Origin: Streptomyces spongiae
GTDB taxonomy: Bacteria > Actinomycetota > Actinomycetes > Streptomycetales > Streptomycetaceae
Assembly: GCF_009377185.1 (NCBI RefSeq)
Contig: NZ_VJZC01000047.1
Location: 1-33,568 of the forward strand
Reading direction: 5' to 3'
DNA: 33,568 nt
Shown here: piece by piece, positions 1-6,532 of the stretch
Numbering within the stretch: the first letter of the stretch is position 1
How the letters are laid out: each line of letters starts with the position of its first letter
Made by a program: the position numbers and the translations under genes
The notes under the pieces: generated by a model
What the model saw: only the letters and a program-made list of their open reading frames with translations
Databases searched by the model: none
Told to the model about the DNA's origin: nothing

Positions 1-102
1 GGCGGGTACCGGGTGCGGACGCTGCGGGTGTTTGATCTGTTTCCCATGACGCACCATGTGGAGTGTGTCGCGATCCTTGAGCCGGTGACTAAGGGCTCCT
101 GA
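1..102 (+). CDS. C-terminal end of a TrmA/RumA-like class I SAM-dependent RNA methyltransferase (partial)
   Basis: The first 33 codons in frame 1 end at TGA 100-102 and read GGYRVRTLRVFDLFPMTHH and onward to KGS. The segment with VFDLFPMTHHVECV is characteristic of the extreme C-terminus of TrmA/RumA-family tRNA/rRNA (uracil-5-)-methyltransferases, where the sequence after the catalytic Cys region ends in a motif of the form F-D-x-F-P-x-T-x-H-V-E. The catalytic domain lies outside the window. The gene is probably chromosomal rather than part of the cluster. Its last codons (KGS and stop) overlap the left copy of the flanking direct repeat, and the right copy at 30664-30675 keeps the same KGS-stop wording. 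Confidence 0.75.
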   Translation, partial: GGYRVRTLRVFDLFPMTHHVECVAILEPVTKGS

Positions 103-149
103 CCTGCGGTTTTGTGCGTGCGCGTTATGTGCGGTGCGGGCGTTACGGG
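98..149 (+). repeat. Left copy of a 52-bp imperfect direct repeat bracketing the cluster
   Basis: This segment aligns without gaps to 30671-30722 with 45 of 52 positions identical. It begins CCTGACCTGC and ends GGCGTTACGGG. Similarity continues weakly upstream (5 of 7 bases), so both copies contain a KGS-stop reading. It starts at the 3' end of the RNA methyltransferase gene, a layout resembling integration at the end of a gene. No integrase gene is visible in the window. Confidence 0.7.
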
Positions 150-157
150 CGATGTCT

Positions 158-190
158 TGACGCTGAAATGACGCTCATTTGACGCTCGTT
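158..190 (+). repeat. Three TGACGCT heptamers at 11-bp spacing
   Basis: TGACGCT occurs at 158-164, 169-175 and 180-186, exactly one helical turn apart. The intervening bases are AT-rich (GAAA, CATT). Direct heptamers at 11-bp period are the usual architecture of SARP and PhoP binding sites, although this heptamer is not a known consensus for either. The 13-mer TGACGCTCATTTG (169-181) recurs at 30649-30661. Function is unknown: it could be an operator or part of a mobile-element end. Confidence 0.45.
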
Positions 191-316
191 CTGATGGGAT
201 GTCAGGCGTGTTGCTGGGCTGGTGAAGCCACATGAATCGGCGTGGTCGCAGAGGCCCGGCCGGGGAAAAAGTTCTGTTGGGCGGTCGGGAGCTGGCCGCG
301 GCGGCATCATGGCGGG

Positions 317-402
317 GTGGATCACAACCTCAGCGGGTTGAGTACCCGGGAGTTCGAGCACGTGTCGCAGGCCCTGGCCCAGGAGATCCTCGGGCCCAGC
401 TC
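317..402 (+). pseudogene. N-terminal stub of a gene cut off by the IS630 remnant
   Basis: A GTG at 317 opens a frame whose product begins MDHNLSGLSTREFEHVSQAL and continues to ILGPS near 400. There the reading changes to transposase sequence in another frame. The phrase LSGLSTREFEHVSQALAQ resembles the N-termini of large actinobacterial NACHT/restriction-type proteins, where it is normally followed by a glycine-rich FGDGPDGGREA-like segment that is absent here. I read it as about 28 surviving codons truncated by insertion. The family assignment is tentative. Confidence 0.4.
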
Positions 403-732
403 GGCACCCCGGTGGTGTGGGTCTGGGACAACCTGAGCACGCATCTCCAGCAGGAGATCTTCGACTTCGAGGCGGAGCACAAGGACTGGCTGGTCATCTT
501 CCATCTGCCGCCGTACGCACCGGAGATCAACCCGCAGGAGGGCATCTGGAGCCTGCGCAAGAGGGCCGTGACCGACTTCGCCGCCGCCGACCTCGCGCAC
601 CTGACCCGCGTCATCAAACGGAAGCTGAAGAAGATCCAGTACCGGCCGCACCTGATCACAGACTGTCTGCCGAACACCGGCCTGGACCTTCAGGGCCTGA
701 TCGAGACACCGGACATCACGAATTCAACCTGA
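403..732 (+). pseudogene. IS630-family transposase, C-terminal remnant
   Basis: The frame ending at TGA 730-732 encodes TPVVWVWDNLSTH, then FHLPPYAPEINPQEGIWSL, then a basic tail. These are the second and third acidic blocks of the DDE domain of IS630/Tc1-type transposases: the D of WDN, and the E of the PEINPQEGIW block. The helix-turn-helix part and the first catalytic Asp are missing. An upstream ATG at 232 is in the same frame, but its first 55 or so residues look non-coding and overlap the truncated gene in another frame. It is dead and serves as a scar at the left edge of the cluster. Confidence 0.75.
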
Positions 733-823
733 GTAACAGCATCTCCCAAAGCCTCAAAAGTCACCTGCCCTGTGCTACTCGGCATGGCAACCGGCGTGAG
801 ACCGGGGACTCCAGGCCAGCAGA

Positions 824-1867
824 TCATGCGTGATGCTCTTCGGGGGCCCTGGAGGCGGTCATCCAGTTGGCCAGGTAGACGTCGATCTCGGTCATCAGCC
901 GGCGTTTGGCCAAGGGGTCCATGAACGACGTCTCCACCGAGGTCTTGGCCAGATCGGCCACCTGAGGCTCGCTCAGGCCGAGAAGACGGGCTACGACCGC
1001 GTACTCACGGTTGAGGTCCGTGCCGAACATGAGCGGATCATCGGTGTTGACCGTGATGGGCACCCCGGCCCTCACCAGCTGACGGATGGGGTGCTGTTCC
1101 GCGTCCGCAACGACCCGTGTGGCCACGTTGGAGGTGAGGCAGACCTCCAGCGGAATCCGATGTTCGGCCAGGTGACGGAGCAGCGCCTCGTCGGTCACCG
1201 CGGTCGTCCCATGGCCGATGCGTTCAGCGCCCAGGACCCGCAGGGCCTCCCAGACACTCTCCGATCCGGAGGTTTCCCCCGCGTGGGGGACGCTGTGCAG
1301 TCCGGCCGCACGGGCCCGGTCGAAGTACGGCTTGAACTGGGCACGCGACACCCCGGCCTCCCTGCCCGCGAGCCCGAGGCTCACCAGCCCGTCGGCACCC
1401 ACGTCCAAGGCCAGTCGGGTCGTCTCCTCCGCGGCTCCCAGCCCCGCGTCACCAGGAATGTCGAAGCACCAGCGTAGGACGACCCCCAGTTCGGCCTCGG
1501 CAGCGATCCGCGCGTCCTCGATCGCCGCCATGAATTCAGCCGCTGGAATTCCTCTGCGCACCGAACTGTAGGGAGTGACGGTCAGTTCGGCGTAGCGAAC
1601 ATTCTGACGGGCCAGATCCCGGGCGATTCCGATCGTCAGGAGCCTGACGTCATCCGCCGTACGAATGAGGTCGACCACGGAGACATAGGCTTCGATGAAA
1701 TGCGAGAAGTCCCGGAAGGCAAAGTAATCGGCCAGTTCCCCTGCTTCTTTCGGGACCTTGGAAGCAGGATGGCGCGAAGCAAGTTCTATGACGGTCTCCG
1801 CGGGAGCGGATCCCACGTGATGCACGTGCAGTTCGGCTTTCGGCAATCCCGCGATGAATGATTCCAT
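824..1867 (-). CDS. add: Adenosine deaminase
   Basis: A 347-residue member of the adenosine/AMP deaminase family, which hydrolyses adenosine (or analogues) to inosine and ammonia in the cytosol. Zinc and catalytic motifs are complete: ELHVHHVGS (His14, His16), HAGE at 195-198, GHG at 218-220, SN at 246-247 and NTDDP at 274-278. The position after the metal HxH is His, where most members have Leu. An upstream in-frame ATG at 1921 would add 18 residues, but homology begins at the Met at 1867. No strong ribosome binding site is visible, so the start is moderately sure. The gene is divergent from the oxygenase at 1991 across a palindrome. In this context it may detoxify or tailor an adenosine-like product, or recycle adenosine from SAM chemistry. 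That role is inference. Confidence 0.9.
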   Translation of the reverse strand: MESFIAGLPKAELHVHHVGSAPAETVIELASRHPASKVPKEAGELADYFAFRDFSHFIEAYVSVVDLIRTADDVRLLTIGIARDLARQNVRYAELTVTPYSSVRRGIPAAEFMAAIEDARIAAEAELGVVLRWCFDIPGDAGLGAAEETTRLALDVGADGLVSLGLAGREAGVSRAQFKPYFDRARAAGLHSVPHAGETSGSESVWEALRVLGAERIGHGTTAVTDEALLRHLAEHRIPLEVCLTSNVATRVVADAEQHPIRQLVRAGVPITVNTDDPLMFGTDLNREYAVVARLLGLSEPQVADLAKTSVETSFMDPLAKRRLMTEIDVYLANWMTASRAPEEHHA

Positions 1868-1929
1868 GGCTCGGATGGTACACACCGGCGGAGTTCCCGC
1901 AGGACGACAAGGAGCCGACAAGACGCGAG

Positions 1930-1946
1930 TGGGAAACTGTTTTCCA
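1930..1946. promoter_or_regulatory. 17-bp near-perfect palindrome in a divergent promoter region
   Basis: TGGGAAACTGTTTTCCA is self-complementary at seven of eight position pairs around a central T. It lies 63 bp upstream of the adenosine deaminase start and 45 bp upstream of the oxygenase start, the usual position for an operator controlling both genes. It does not match the StrR or gamma-butyrolactone-receptor consensus sites known to me, so the cognate regulator is unknown. Confidence 0.45.
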
Positions 1947-1990
1947 AATCAGCATGCTTTGCGGACGAACACTCTTACCAGAGGTGTCAG

Positions 1991-2890
1991 GTGAACGACC
2001 GAATCTCAACGCGAGAGCAATGCGGCGGATCCTTGGACGCACATGTCGAGGAGTTCTTCACGAACGGCTACACCGTGGTACCTGGCGTCTTCACCGAGGA
2101 TGAGGTCGCCACGTTCCTGGCAGCCAACGAGCGCATCGTTCAGAAGGTCCGGTCCGCCCCGGAGCGATTCGTCGGATCTCGCTACACCGCTCGGCAGGAC
2201 GGACAGGTCGACACTTGGGGGGTCAACAACATCTTCATGCCAGATCTCTATGAACCCGAACTGGCCAAGATATTCGGCCACCACGGGTTCATGGAGCCGG
2301 TCCACGCGATACTGGGGCCGCAGCTGCGTTTCTGGTCGGCGCATTCTCTGTGGTCGCCCCACCATGTGGACTACGAACTCAACTGGCACAAGGACAACCA
2401 TGAGCACGAGCATTATGATCCGGACGGCAGACCCCGGCACGTGCAATTCAATGTGTGCCTCTCCGAGGACAATTCTTTCCACGCGATTCCAGGATCCCAT
2501 CGCCGGCCCCTGACGGACCGTGAGCGTGCGGAGATCGAGGCTTTCGGAACAGGTCGGATGCCGGGCGAGGTCGTCGTCGACTGCCGCCCCGGGGACGTCA
2601 TCTACATGAACTACCACATGGTGCACCGCGGTTCGTGTCGGGCGGGAGTCTTCCGCCGCACCCTGCACATGAACGTTCAATCCCAGGAGGAGCCGACCGG
2701 CGGGCAGACCTCATTGACCTGGATGCGTGACCCGGAATACCTGGACGGCGTCGAACCGGCGCTGGCCGCACTGATGCGCAACGCCATCGCGTGGGACGAC
2801 AGCCATCCGATCAGCCGTGCCGAGGCCCGGCGGCGGATGCGGGTCCGGCAGGACGTTCGACACCATGTCGCGGGGCCGAGCGGGCAATGA
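1991..2890 (+). CDS. Phytanoyl-CoA dioxygenase (PhyH)-family Fe(II)/2-oxoglutarate oxygenase
   Basis: A 299-residue protein of the PhyH family, which uses iron and 2-oxoglutarate to hydroxylate or otherwise oxidise small substrates. The metal triad is visible: NWHKDNHE gives His133 and Asp135, and MVHRG gives the distal His212, followed by Arg222/Arg223 that could bind 2-oxoglutarate. The opening EFFTNGYTVVPGVFTEDEV is typical of the family N-terminus. The GTG start at 1991 follows an AGAGG ribosome binding site at 1979-1983. It is transcribed away from the adenosine deaminase gene and converges on the cupin gene; the gap 2891-3054 holds no recognisable gene. It is likely a tailoring hydroxylase of the cluster, with substrate unknown. 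Confidence 0.85.
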   Translation: MNDRISTREQCGGSLDAHVEEFFTNGYTVVPGVFTEDEVATFLAANERIVQKVRSAPERFVGSRYTARQDGQVDTWGVNNIFMPDLYEPELAKIFGHHGFMEPVHAILGPQLRFWSAHSLWSPHHVDYELNWHKDNHEHEHYDPDGRPRHVQFNVCLSEDNSFHAIPGSHRRPLTDRERAEIEAFGTGRMPGEVVVDCRPGDVIYMNYHMVHRGSCRAGVFRRTLHMNVQSQEEPTGGQTSLTWMRDPEYLDGVEPALAALMRNAIAWDDSHPISRAEARRRMRVRQDVRHHVAGPSGQ

Positions 2891-3054
2891 GCTTCTTCCG
2901 CGTTGCCGTTCCAGGGTGAGGACAGCTGCGACGCCACGTTCGACCGGTGCCCGGGCTACGGCCAGGGCCCGGTTGACGGTCCTCTCGGAGCATCGTGACC
3001 CGCTCCACGGCACATGGGGCAGGTCGAGGGCCTCGCGCTTCGCGGACCGGGCGG

Positions 3055-3711
3055 TCAGAGAATGCCGAGCTTCTCCAGCCTGGCGAACATTGCCTCGAAC
3101 TGCGCGCTCGACATCCGCCTGGCGGCGACCTCCGGGGGCGTTTCCATGGTGCGGCCGAGACTGAATCGGAACTTCCCCGTCCCAGGGTCGGCGGTCAGTG
3201 CGCGCCGTTTCTCCACCGGCCCACGAATGAGCAGGGACACCGTGTCGACGGTCGTCTCCGTTCGGTGAACGGTGTCGTGATGGAGCGTGTACCCGCCACC
3301 GGCGGACTCGAGTGTCCGGTAACGCGTGATGAGTTCCACGCCGTCGGCATCGTTCCTGGAGGGCGAGTCGAACCCACTCGGCGACTCGTAGAGGGTGTGG
3401 TGGTATCCCCCACTCAGCAACCTGGTCGAGAAGGACCAGCGGTGATTATGGGGATAGCCGGTCTCGAAGTCGTTCCAGAGGTGGAGACGGAGCCTAAAGC
3501 CGCGGTCCAGGGCATCGTGCAGCACTATCCTGCTGAGTTGCCTCGTCTGTTCGCACATGTCGCGCAGGGTGGGATTCTCCCAGGCCCCGATCGCCAGTTT
3601 CCGTAAGGACTGCTTGTCGAGAGCCAGCTCCTTCAGGAGTTCGGCATTGCGGGTGGACGCTTCCGCCAGATCGGTCCAGCCGACACTGTATTTCTCGATT
3701 TCCGAGATCAT
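3055..3711 (-). CDS. Cupin-fold protein of unknown function, contains a TTA codon
   Basis: 218 residues. The centre resembles a double-stranded beta-helix (cupin) metal site: NDFETGYPHNHRWSF supplies His88 and His90, GGYHHTLYE supplies His104/105 and Glu109, and HHDTVHR (144-150) fits the second cupin motif. The pattern is closest to cysteine-dioxygenase-like or RmlC-like proteins, but no specific enzyme can be named. The N-terminal 65 residues are helical and unassigned. The start at 3711 has AGGGA eight bases upstream. Leu36 is encoded by TTA (3604-3606, minus strand), the only in-frame TTA I found among the cluster genes, so translation should depend on the bldA tRNA. It is the last gene of the leftward block, 107 bp after the NUDIX gene. 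It could be an oxygenase, isomerase or epimerase. Confidence 0.6.
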   Translation of the reverse strand: MISEIEKYSVGWTDLAEASTRNAELLKELALDKQSLRKLAIGAWENPTLRDMCEQTRQLSRIVLHDALDRGFRLRLHLWNDFETGYPHNHRWSFSTRLLSGGYHHTLYESPSGFDSPSRNDADGVELITRYRTLESAGGGYTLHHDTVHRTETTVDTVSLLIRGPVEKRRALTADPGTGKFRFSLGRTMETPPEVAARRMSSAQFEAMFARLEKLGIL

Positions 3712-3818
3712 TCACCGGTCCCTCTGCTGTCGACTTGGCTGTTCGACTCAGAGAGTAGTGCCGGGAATCTTGTCCCGATCTTGTTGGCGCACGCGTCCTC
3801 GACATGGCCGGCCCGGCG

Positions 3819-4319
3819 TCAACCGTCCACCAGCACCGGTTCGCTGGGCGGGCCATCGGTCAGAAGGGCCTTGAGAAGCGCGGGGAGCCCGGCCGGGCGG
3901 AGCAGGTCGGAGGTCTTCTCCAGCTCTTCCACGCTCCACCAGCGGTAGCCGGTGATCGCGGCCTTCTCCACCTCCTGGAAGGCCGAGGTGTCCACTTCGA
4001 AGGCCGGGACCCGGGCCAGGAAGTAGCGTTGCGTGACTTCATAAGTGACGCCTTCTCTGACCGTCCTCCAAGGTCGCCCCTGCCAGATCTGCGGGCCCAG
4101 GTCGACATCGACCAGGCCGGTTTCCTCCCGCAATTCTCGAAGAGCCGCCTGTTCATAGCTCTCGCCGGACTCCAGGCCACCGCCGGCGGTGAACCAGCGC
4201 ATGGAGTCGTCCTTGTGATCGCGCGCGGAAAACAACAGCAGCCGACCGCTTTCATCCAACAGCACGACACGCGCACTCGGGCGATGCGCGACTATTTCCT
4301 CTGGCGTTGGCGTAGGCAC
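3819..4319 (-). CDS. NUDIX hydrolase
   Basis: 166 residues. A complete Nudix box GX5EX7REUXEEXGU is present as GGLESGESYEQAALRELREE followed by TGL, so the enzyme should hydrolyse a nucleoside-diphosphate-linked substrate using Mg2+. The start is either the TTG at 4322 or the adjacent GTG at 4319; neither has a strong ribosome binding site, and I chose GTG. It follows the carrier-protein gene by 59 bp. In a cluster with several phosphotransfer proteins it might cleave an NDP-linked intermediate, or it may be a housekeeping-type sanitiser captured by the cluster. Confidence 0.85.
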   Translation of the reverse strand: MPTPTPEEIVAHRPSARVVLLDESGRLLLFSARDHKDDSMRWFTAGGGLESGESYEQAALRELREETGLVDVDLGPQIWQGRPWRTVREGVTYEVTQRYFLARVPAFEVDTSAFQEVEKAAITGYRWWSVEELEKTSDLLRPAGLPALLKALLTDGPPSEPVLVDG

Positions 4320-4378
4320 CAAGTCAGCTTACATCGGCTGCCGTTGTCCACGACGTGCCTGTCGGCACGCCACCGCGA

Positions 4379-4633
4379 TCACCTGCTCGGGAGGAGCTTC
4401 TCCAGCAGCAGATCGACGACACTCCTGATCGTCGCGAATCTCTCGAAAGCGATGTCCTCGTCTTCGAAGACGATCCCGAAGGTGTCCTCCAGATCGATGG
4501 TGAACTGAACGCTGGCAAGTGAATCGAGCCCGTGATCGGCGAGGAGATCCATGTCCGGAAAGTCAGCCGAGATCCTGAGCTGAGCCGCCAGATTGGCCCG
4601 TACCTGTTTGTCGACCTCTTGTCTGTCCATCAT
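4379..4633 (-). CDS. Stand-alone acyl/peptidyl carrier protein
   Basis: 84 residues, the normal size of a free carrier protein. The phosphopantetheine site is LADHGLDSLASVQF with the attachment Ser38. The surrounding residues are acidic, and helix 4 (RFATIRSVVDLLLEKL) ends the fold. Tandem ATGs at 4633 and 4630 both lie just downstream of AGAGGTAGG. An in-frame extension to 4750 overlaps the aminotransferase gene and is not supported. It sits 31 bp downstream of the aminotransferase. Likely partners are the separate adenylation enzyme (14178-15770) and condensation domain (24360-25700), which together would form a dissociated NRPS-type loading and transfer system. Confidence 0.9.
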   Translation of the reverse strand: MMDRQEVDKQVRANLAAQLRISADFPDMDLLADHGLDSLASVQFTIDLEDTFGIVFEDEDIAFERFATIRSVVDLLLEKLLPSR

Positions 4634-4664
4634 GCCTACCTCTGTCGCGAGGGACGAGTTGCGG

Positions 4665-5963
4665 TCATGCCGTCGGAACCGGGACACACCCGGCACGTTC
4701 CAGGTCGCGAAGAAGACCCGCCTGCTGTGTGACCTTCTCGAAGGCCTCACCGACGGCGTCCAACTCGCCGCGCACGTCTCGGGAGAAGACCGGCAGCCGC
4801 AGTGCCGTGGCGACGTAGGTCTCGCTGTTCGGCAACTGCCCGTCGCGGTAACGGCGGTAGCTGTTCCCGGGCCCCGGGTGATAGGTGTCCAGCTTCCACT
4901 CCGGATCCTGGAACGCCGGTTCCTGATGCAGCGGTGGGGACTTGGGACGCGAGACGGGAACCCCCTCGGCAGCCAGCGCCCTGACGAACGTACCGATGGA
5001 CAAGTCGCCCAACTCCTCCTGCCGGTACAGCGGTTGGTGACTGTAGTGGGCGATCCTCGTCATGTGCGGCCGGCGAACCGGAGGATGCACGCCGTCGATG
5101 CGCGAGAGCATCGCGTCCAGGTGCGCGCAGTTGGCCTCGCGGACCTTCAGCAGCTCGTCCAGTCGGGCCAGCGTCCGATCGGCGAGCACCGCGGCCACCG
5201 GGTGCATACGGAGATTGAGGCCGAGGCCGGTGCTCGCGAAGCGGCGGTACTCGTCACTGACGACGGCCTCCACGGAGCGGTTGAGGGAATGACCGAACAG
5301 CACGGCTCGTTCGTGGACGCGGTCGTCGTTCGTGGTCAGGATGCCGCCCGCGCCGGCCGTGACCTGCTTGCGCGACTGCATGCTGAAGGCCGCGACGTCT
5401 CCCAGGCCACCGACCCGCCGACCGTCGCACTCGGCGCCGTGGGCCTGCGAGCAGTCCTCGATCACCCACAGTCCGTGCTTGCGGGCGACGGAGAGGATCG
5501 TCGCCATGTCGACCGGGTATCCGTTGAGATGGGTGGCGACGATGGCCTTCGTCCGCGCGGTGACGTGCGATTCCAGGAGCGTGGGGTCGATGTTGCCCGT
5601 GTCGGCTTCGGCGTCCACCAGGACGGGCACGGCGTTGCAGACGAAGACCGGCATGACCGTCGCGTGGAACGTGTAGGTGGGGGCGAGGACTTCGTCGCCG
5701 GGTTGCAGGCCGATGGCGAAGAAGGCCGAGTGCAGGGCGGACGTACCGGAGTTCACCGCGAGCGCGTATCGCGTTCCCACGTACTCACGGAAGTGCTCCT
5801 CCAGGTCCCGCACCGTCCCTTCCCTGCCGTTGTACGAGATCTCGCCGCGCCGGACCAGTTCGGCGGCCGCCTCGACATCCGACTCGCAGAACGCCGGCCA
5901 TCGTTCCTCCAGCGAGCTTTTGATCACGGGGGTGCCGCCGAGCAGCGCCAGTTTCTCGGTCAC
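4665..5963 (-). CDS. DegT/DnrJ/EryC1/StrS-family PLP aminotransferase
   Basis: 432 residues. The family usually transaminates keto-sugars or keto-cyclitols with PLP. Visible motifs are NSGTSALHSA (cofactor phosphate binding), APTYTFHAT, EDCSQAHGAE (Asp pairing with the pyridine nitrogen) and SMQSRKQVTAGAGG with the Schiff-base Lys199. The last motif is altered from the usual F-S-x-H-x-x-K-x-x-x-x-G-E-G-G: Gln replaces His and Ala replaces Glu. The start GTG 5963 follows AGGAG by 5 bases. The upstream GTG 5969 overlaps that ribosome binding site and is less likely. The NTPase stop codon (5966-5968) is 2 bases before the start, so translation is coupled. In context it would aminate a cyclitol ketone made by the SDR (inference). 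Confidence 0.88.
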   Translation of the reverse strand: MTEKLALLGGTPVIKSSLEERWPAFCESDVEAAAELVRRGEISYNGREGTVRDLEEHFREYVGTRYALAVNSGTSALHSAFFAIGLQPGDEVLAPTYTFHATVMPVFVCNAVPVLVDAEADTGNIDPTLLESHVTARTKAIVATHLNGYPVDMATILSVARKHGLWVIEDCSQAHGAECDGRRVGGLGDVAAFSMQSRKQVTAGAGGILTTNDDRVHERAVLFGHSLNRSVEAVVSDEYRRFASTGLGLNLRMHPVAAVLADRTLARLDELLKVREANCAHLDAMLSRIDGVHPPVRRPHMTRIAHYSHQPLYRQEELGDLSIGTFVRALAAEGVPVSRPKSPPLHQEPAFQDPEWKLDTYHPGPGNSYRRYRDGQLPNSETYVATALRLPVFSRDVRGELDAVGEAFEKVTQQAGLLRDLERAGCVPVPTA

Positions 5964-5965
5964 GT

Positions 5966-6532
5966 TCACTCCTGCCTAGCGTCATGGGGTGCGATGGTCG
6001 GGCCGCCCTCGGCTTCCAGCAGGGTGTCCAGGTCCGCCGCCGTCCGTATCCGCCGGCAGCGCACCCCCCGCTGGGCAAGTCGCTGCAGCAGTTCCCGGTT
6101 CCGGCGTCTGGACTGCCCGTGGGTGCGGGCCGCCCAGACGAGGAATCCCACCGCCTTGGGCAGCCGCTCCCGGTTTCCGTTCCAGAGGGTCTCCTTGTGG
6201 ACGAGCCGGTGGACCGTACGACGGAGTACGCGCTGGAACGACACCCGGAACGGGATGTCGAGCCAGATCAGCGTGTCCGCCGCCTCGGCCAGCAAGGGGG
6301 ATGCCGAACCGTACTGACCGTCCACGATCCAGCGGTCCGTCGCGGCGATGTGTGAGACCGCAGCCAGGAACTCCCTCTTGTCGGTCTTGCGCCAGCCCTC
6401 CTGCCAGAACAGGTGGTCCAGCTCATGCAGAGGGAGCGACAGCCGATCACGCAACTGGTGGGAGAGGGTTGTCTTGCCCGCACCCGGCGGGCCCGTGATC
6501 CAGATCCGCCTGCCGAGCCCGACGTCGGTCAT
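5966..6532 (-). CDS. Small P-loop kinase (adenylate kinase/FlaR-like NTPase)
   Basis: 188 residues. It opens with IWITGPPGAGKTTLSHQL, a Walker A motif, followed by a DHLFWQEGWR segment. A DGQYGSASPLL block and an Arg-rich RVLRRTVHRLVHKETLW lid region match the 'topology modulation'/FlaR-like branch of adenylate-kinase-fold NTPases. The substrate is unknown: the family includes small-molecule and nucleotide kinases. The ATG start 6530-6532 overlaps the stop of the NDP-kinase-like gene (ATGA), so the two are translationally coupled. It is one of four putative phosphotransfer proteins in this block. Confidence 0.75.
   Translation of the reverse strand: MTDVGLGRRIWITGPPGAGKTTLSHQLRDRLSLPLHELDHLFWQEGWRKTDKREFLAAVSHIAATDRWIVDGQYGSASPLLAEAADTLIWLDIPFRVSFQRVLRRTVHRLVHKETLWNGNRERLPKAVGFLVWAARTHGQSRRRNRELLQRLAQRGVRCRRIRTAADLDTLLEAEGGPTIAPHDARQE

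Noticed and set aside
2891..3054. GC-rich inverted CCGGGC/GCCCGG between the convergent oxygenase and cupin genes as a terminator
   Set aside because: The stem is only 6 bp with a 10-base loop and is likely by chance at this GC content. No gene is seen in the gap.
3712..3818. GTTCGACT half-site near 3740, like the left arm of the StrR binding site
   Set aside because: The matching right arm (CAGTCGAAC at the proper spacing) is absent. By eye I found no complete StrR site anywhere in the window; a motif scan would settle this.
4593..6317. Long rightward open frame opposite the aminotransferase and NTPase genes
   Set aside because: It is an antisense shadow, Arg/Gly/Val-rich with no domain similarity, fully covered by well-supported leftward genes.
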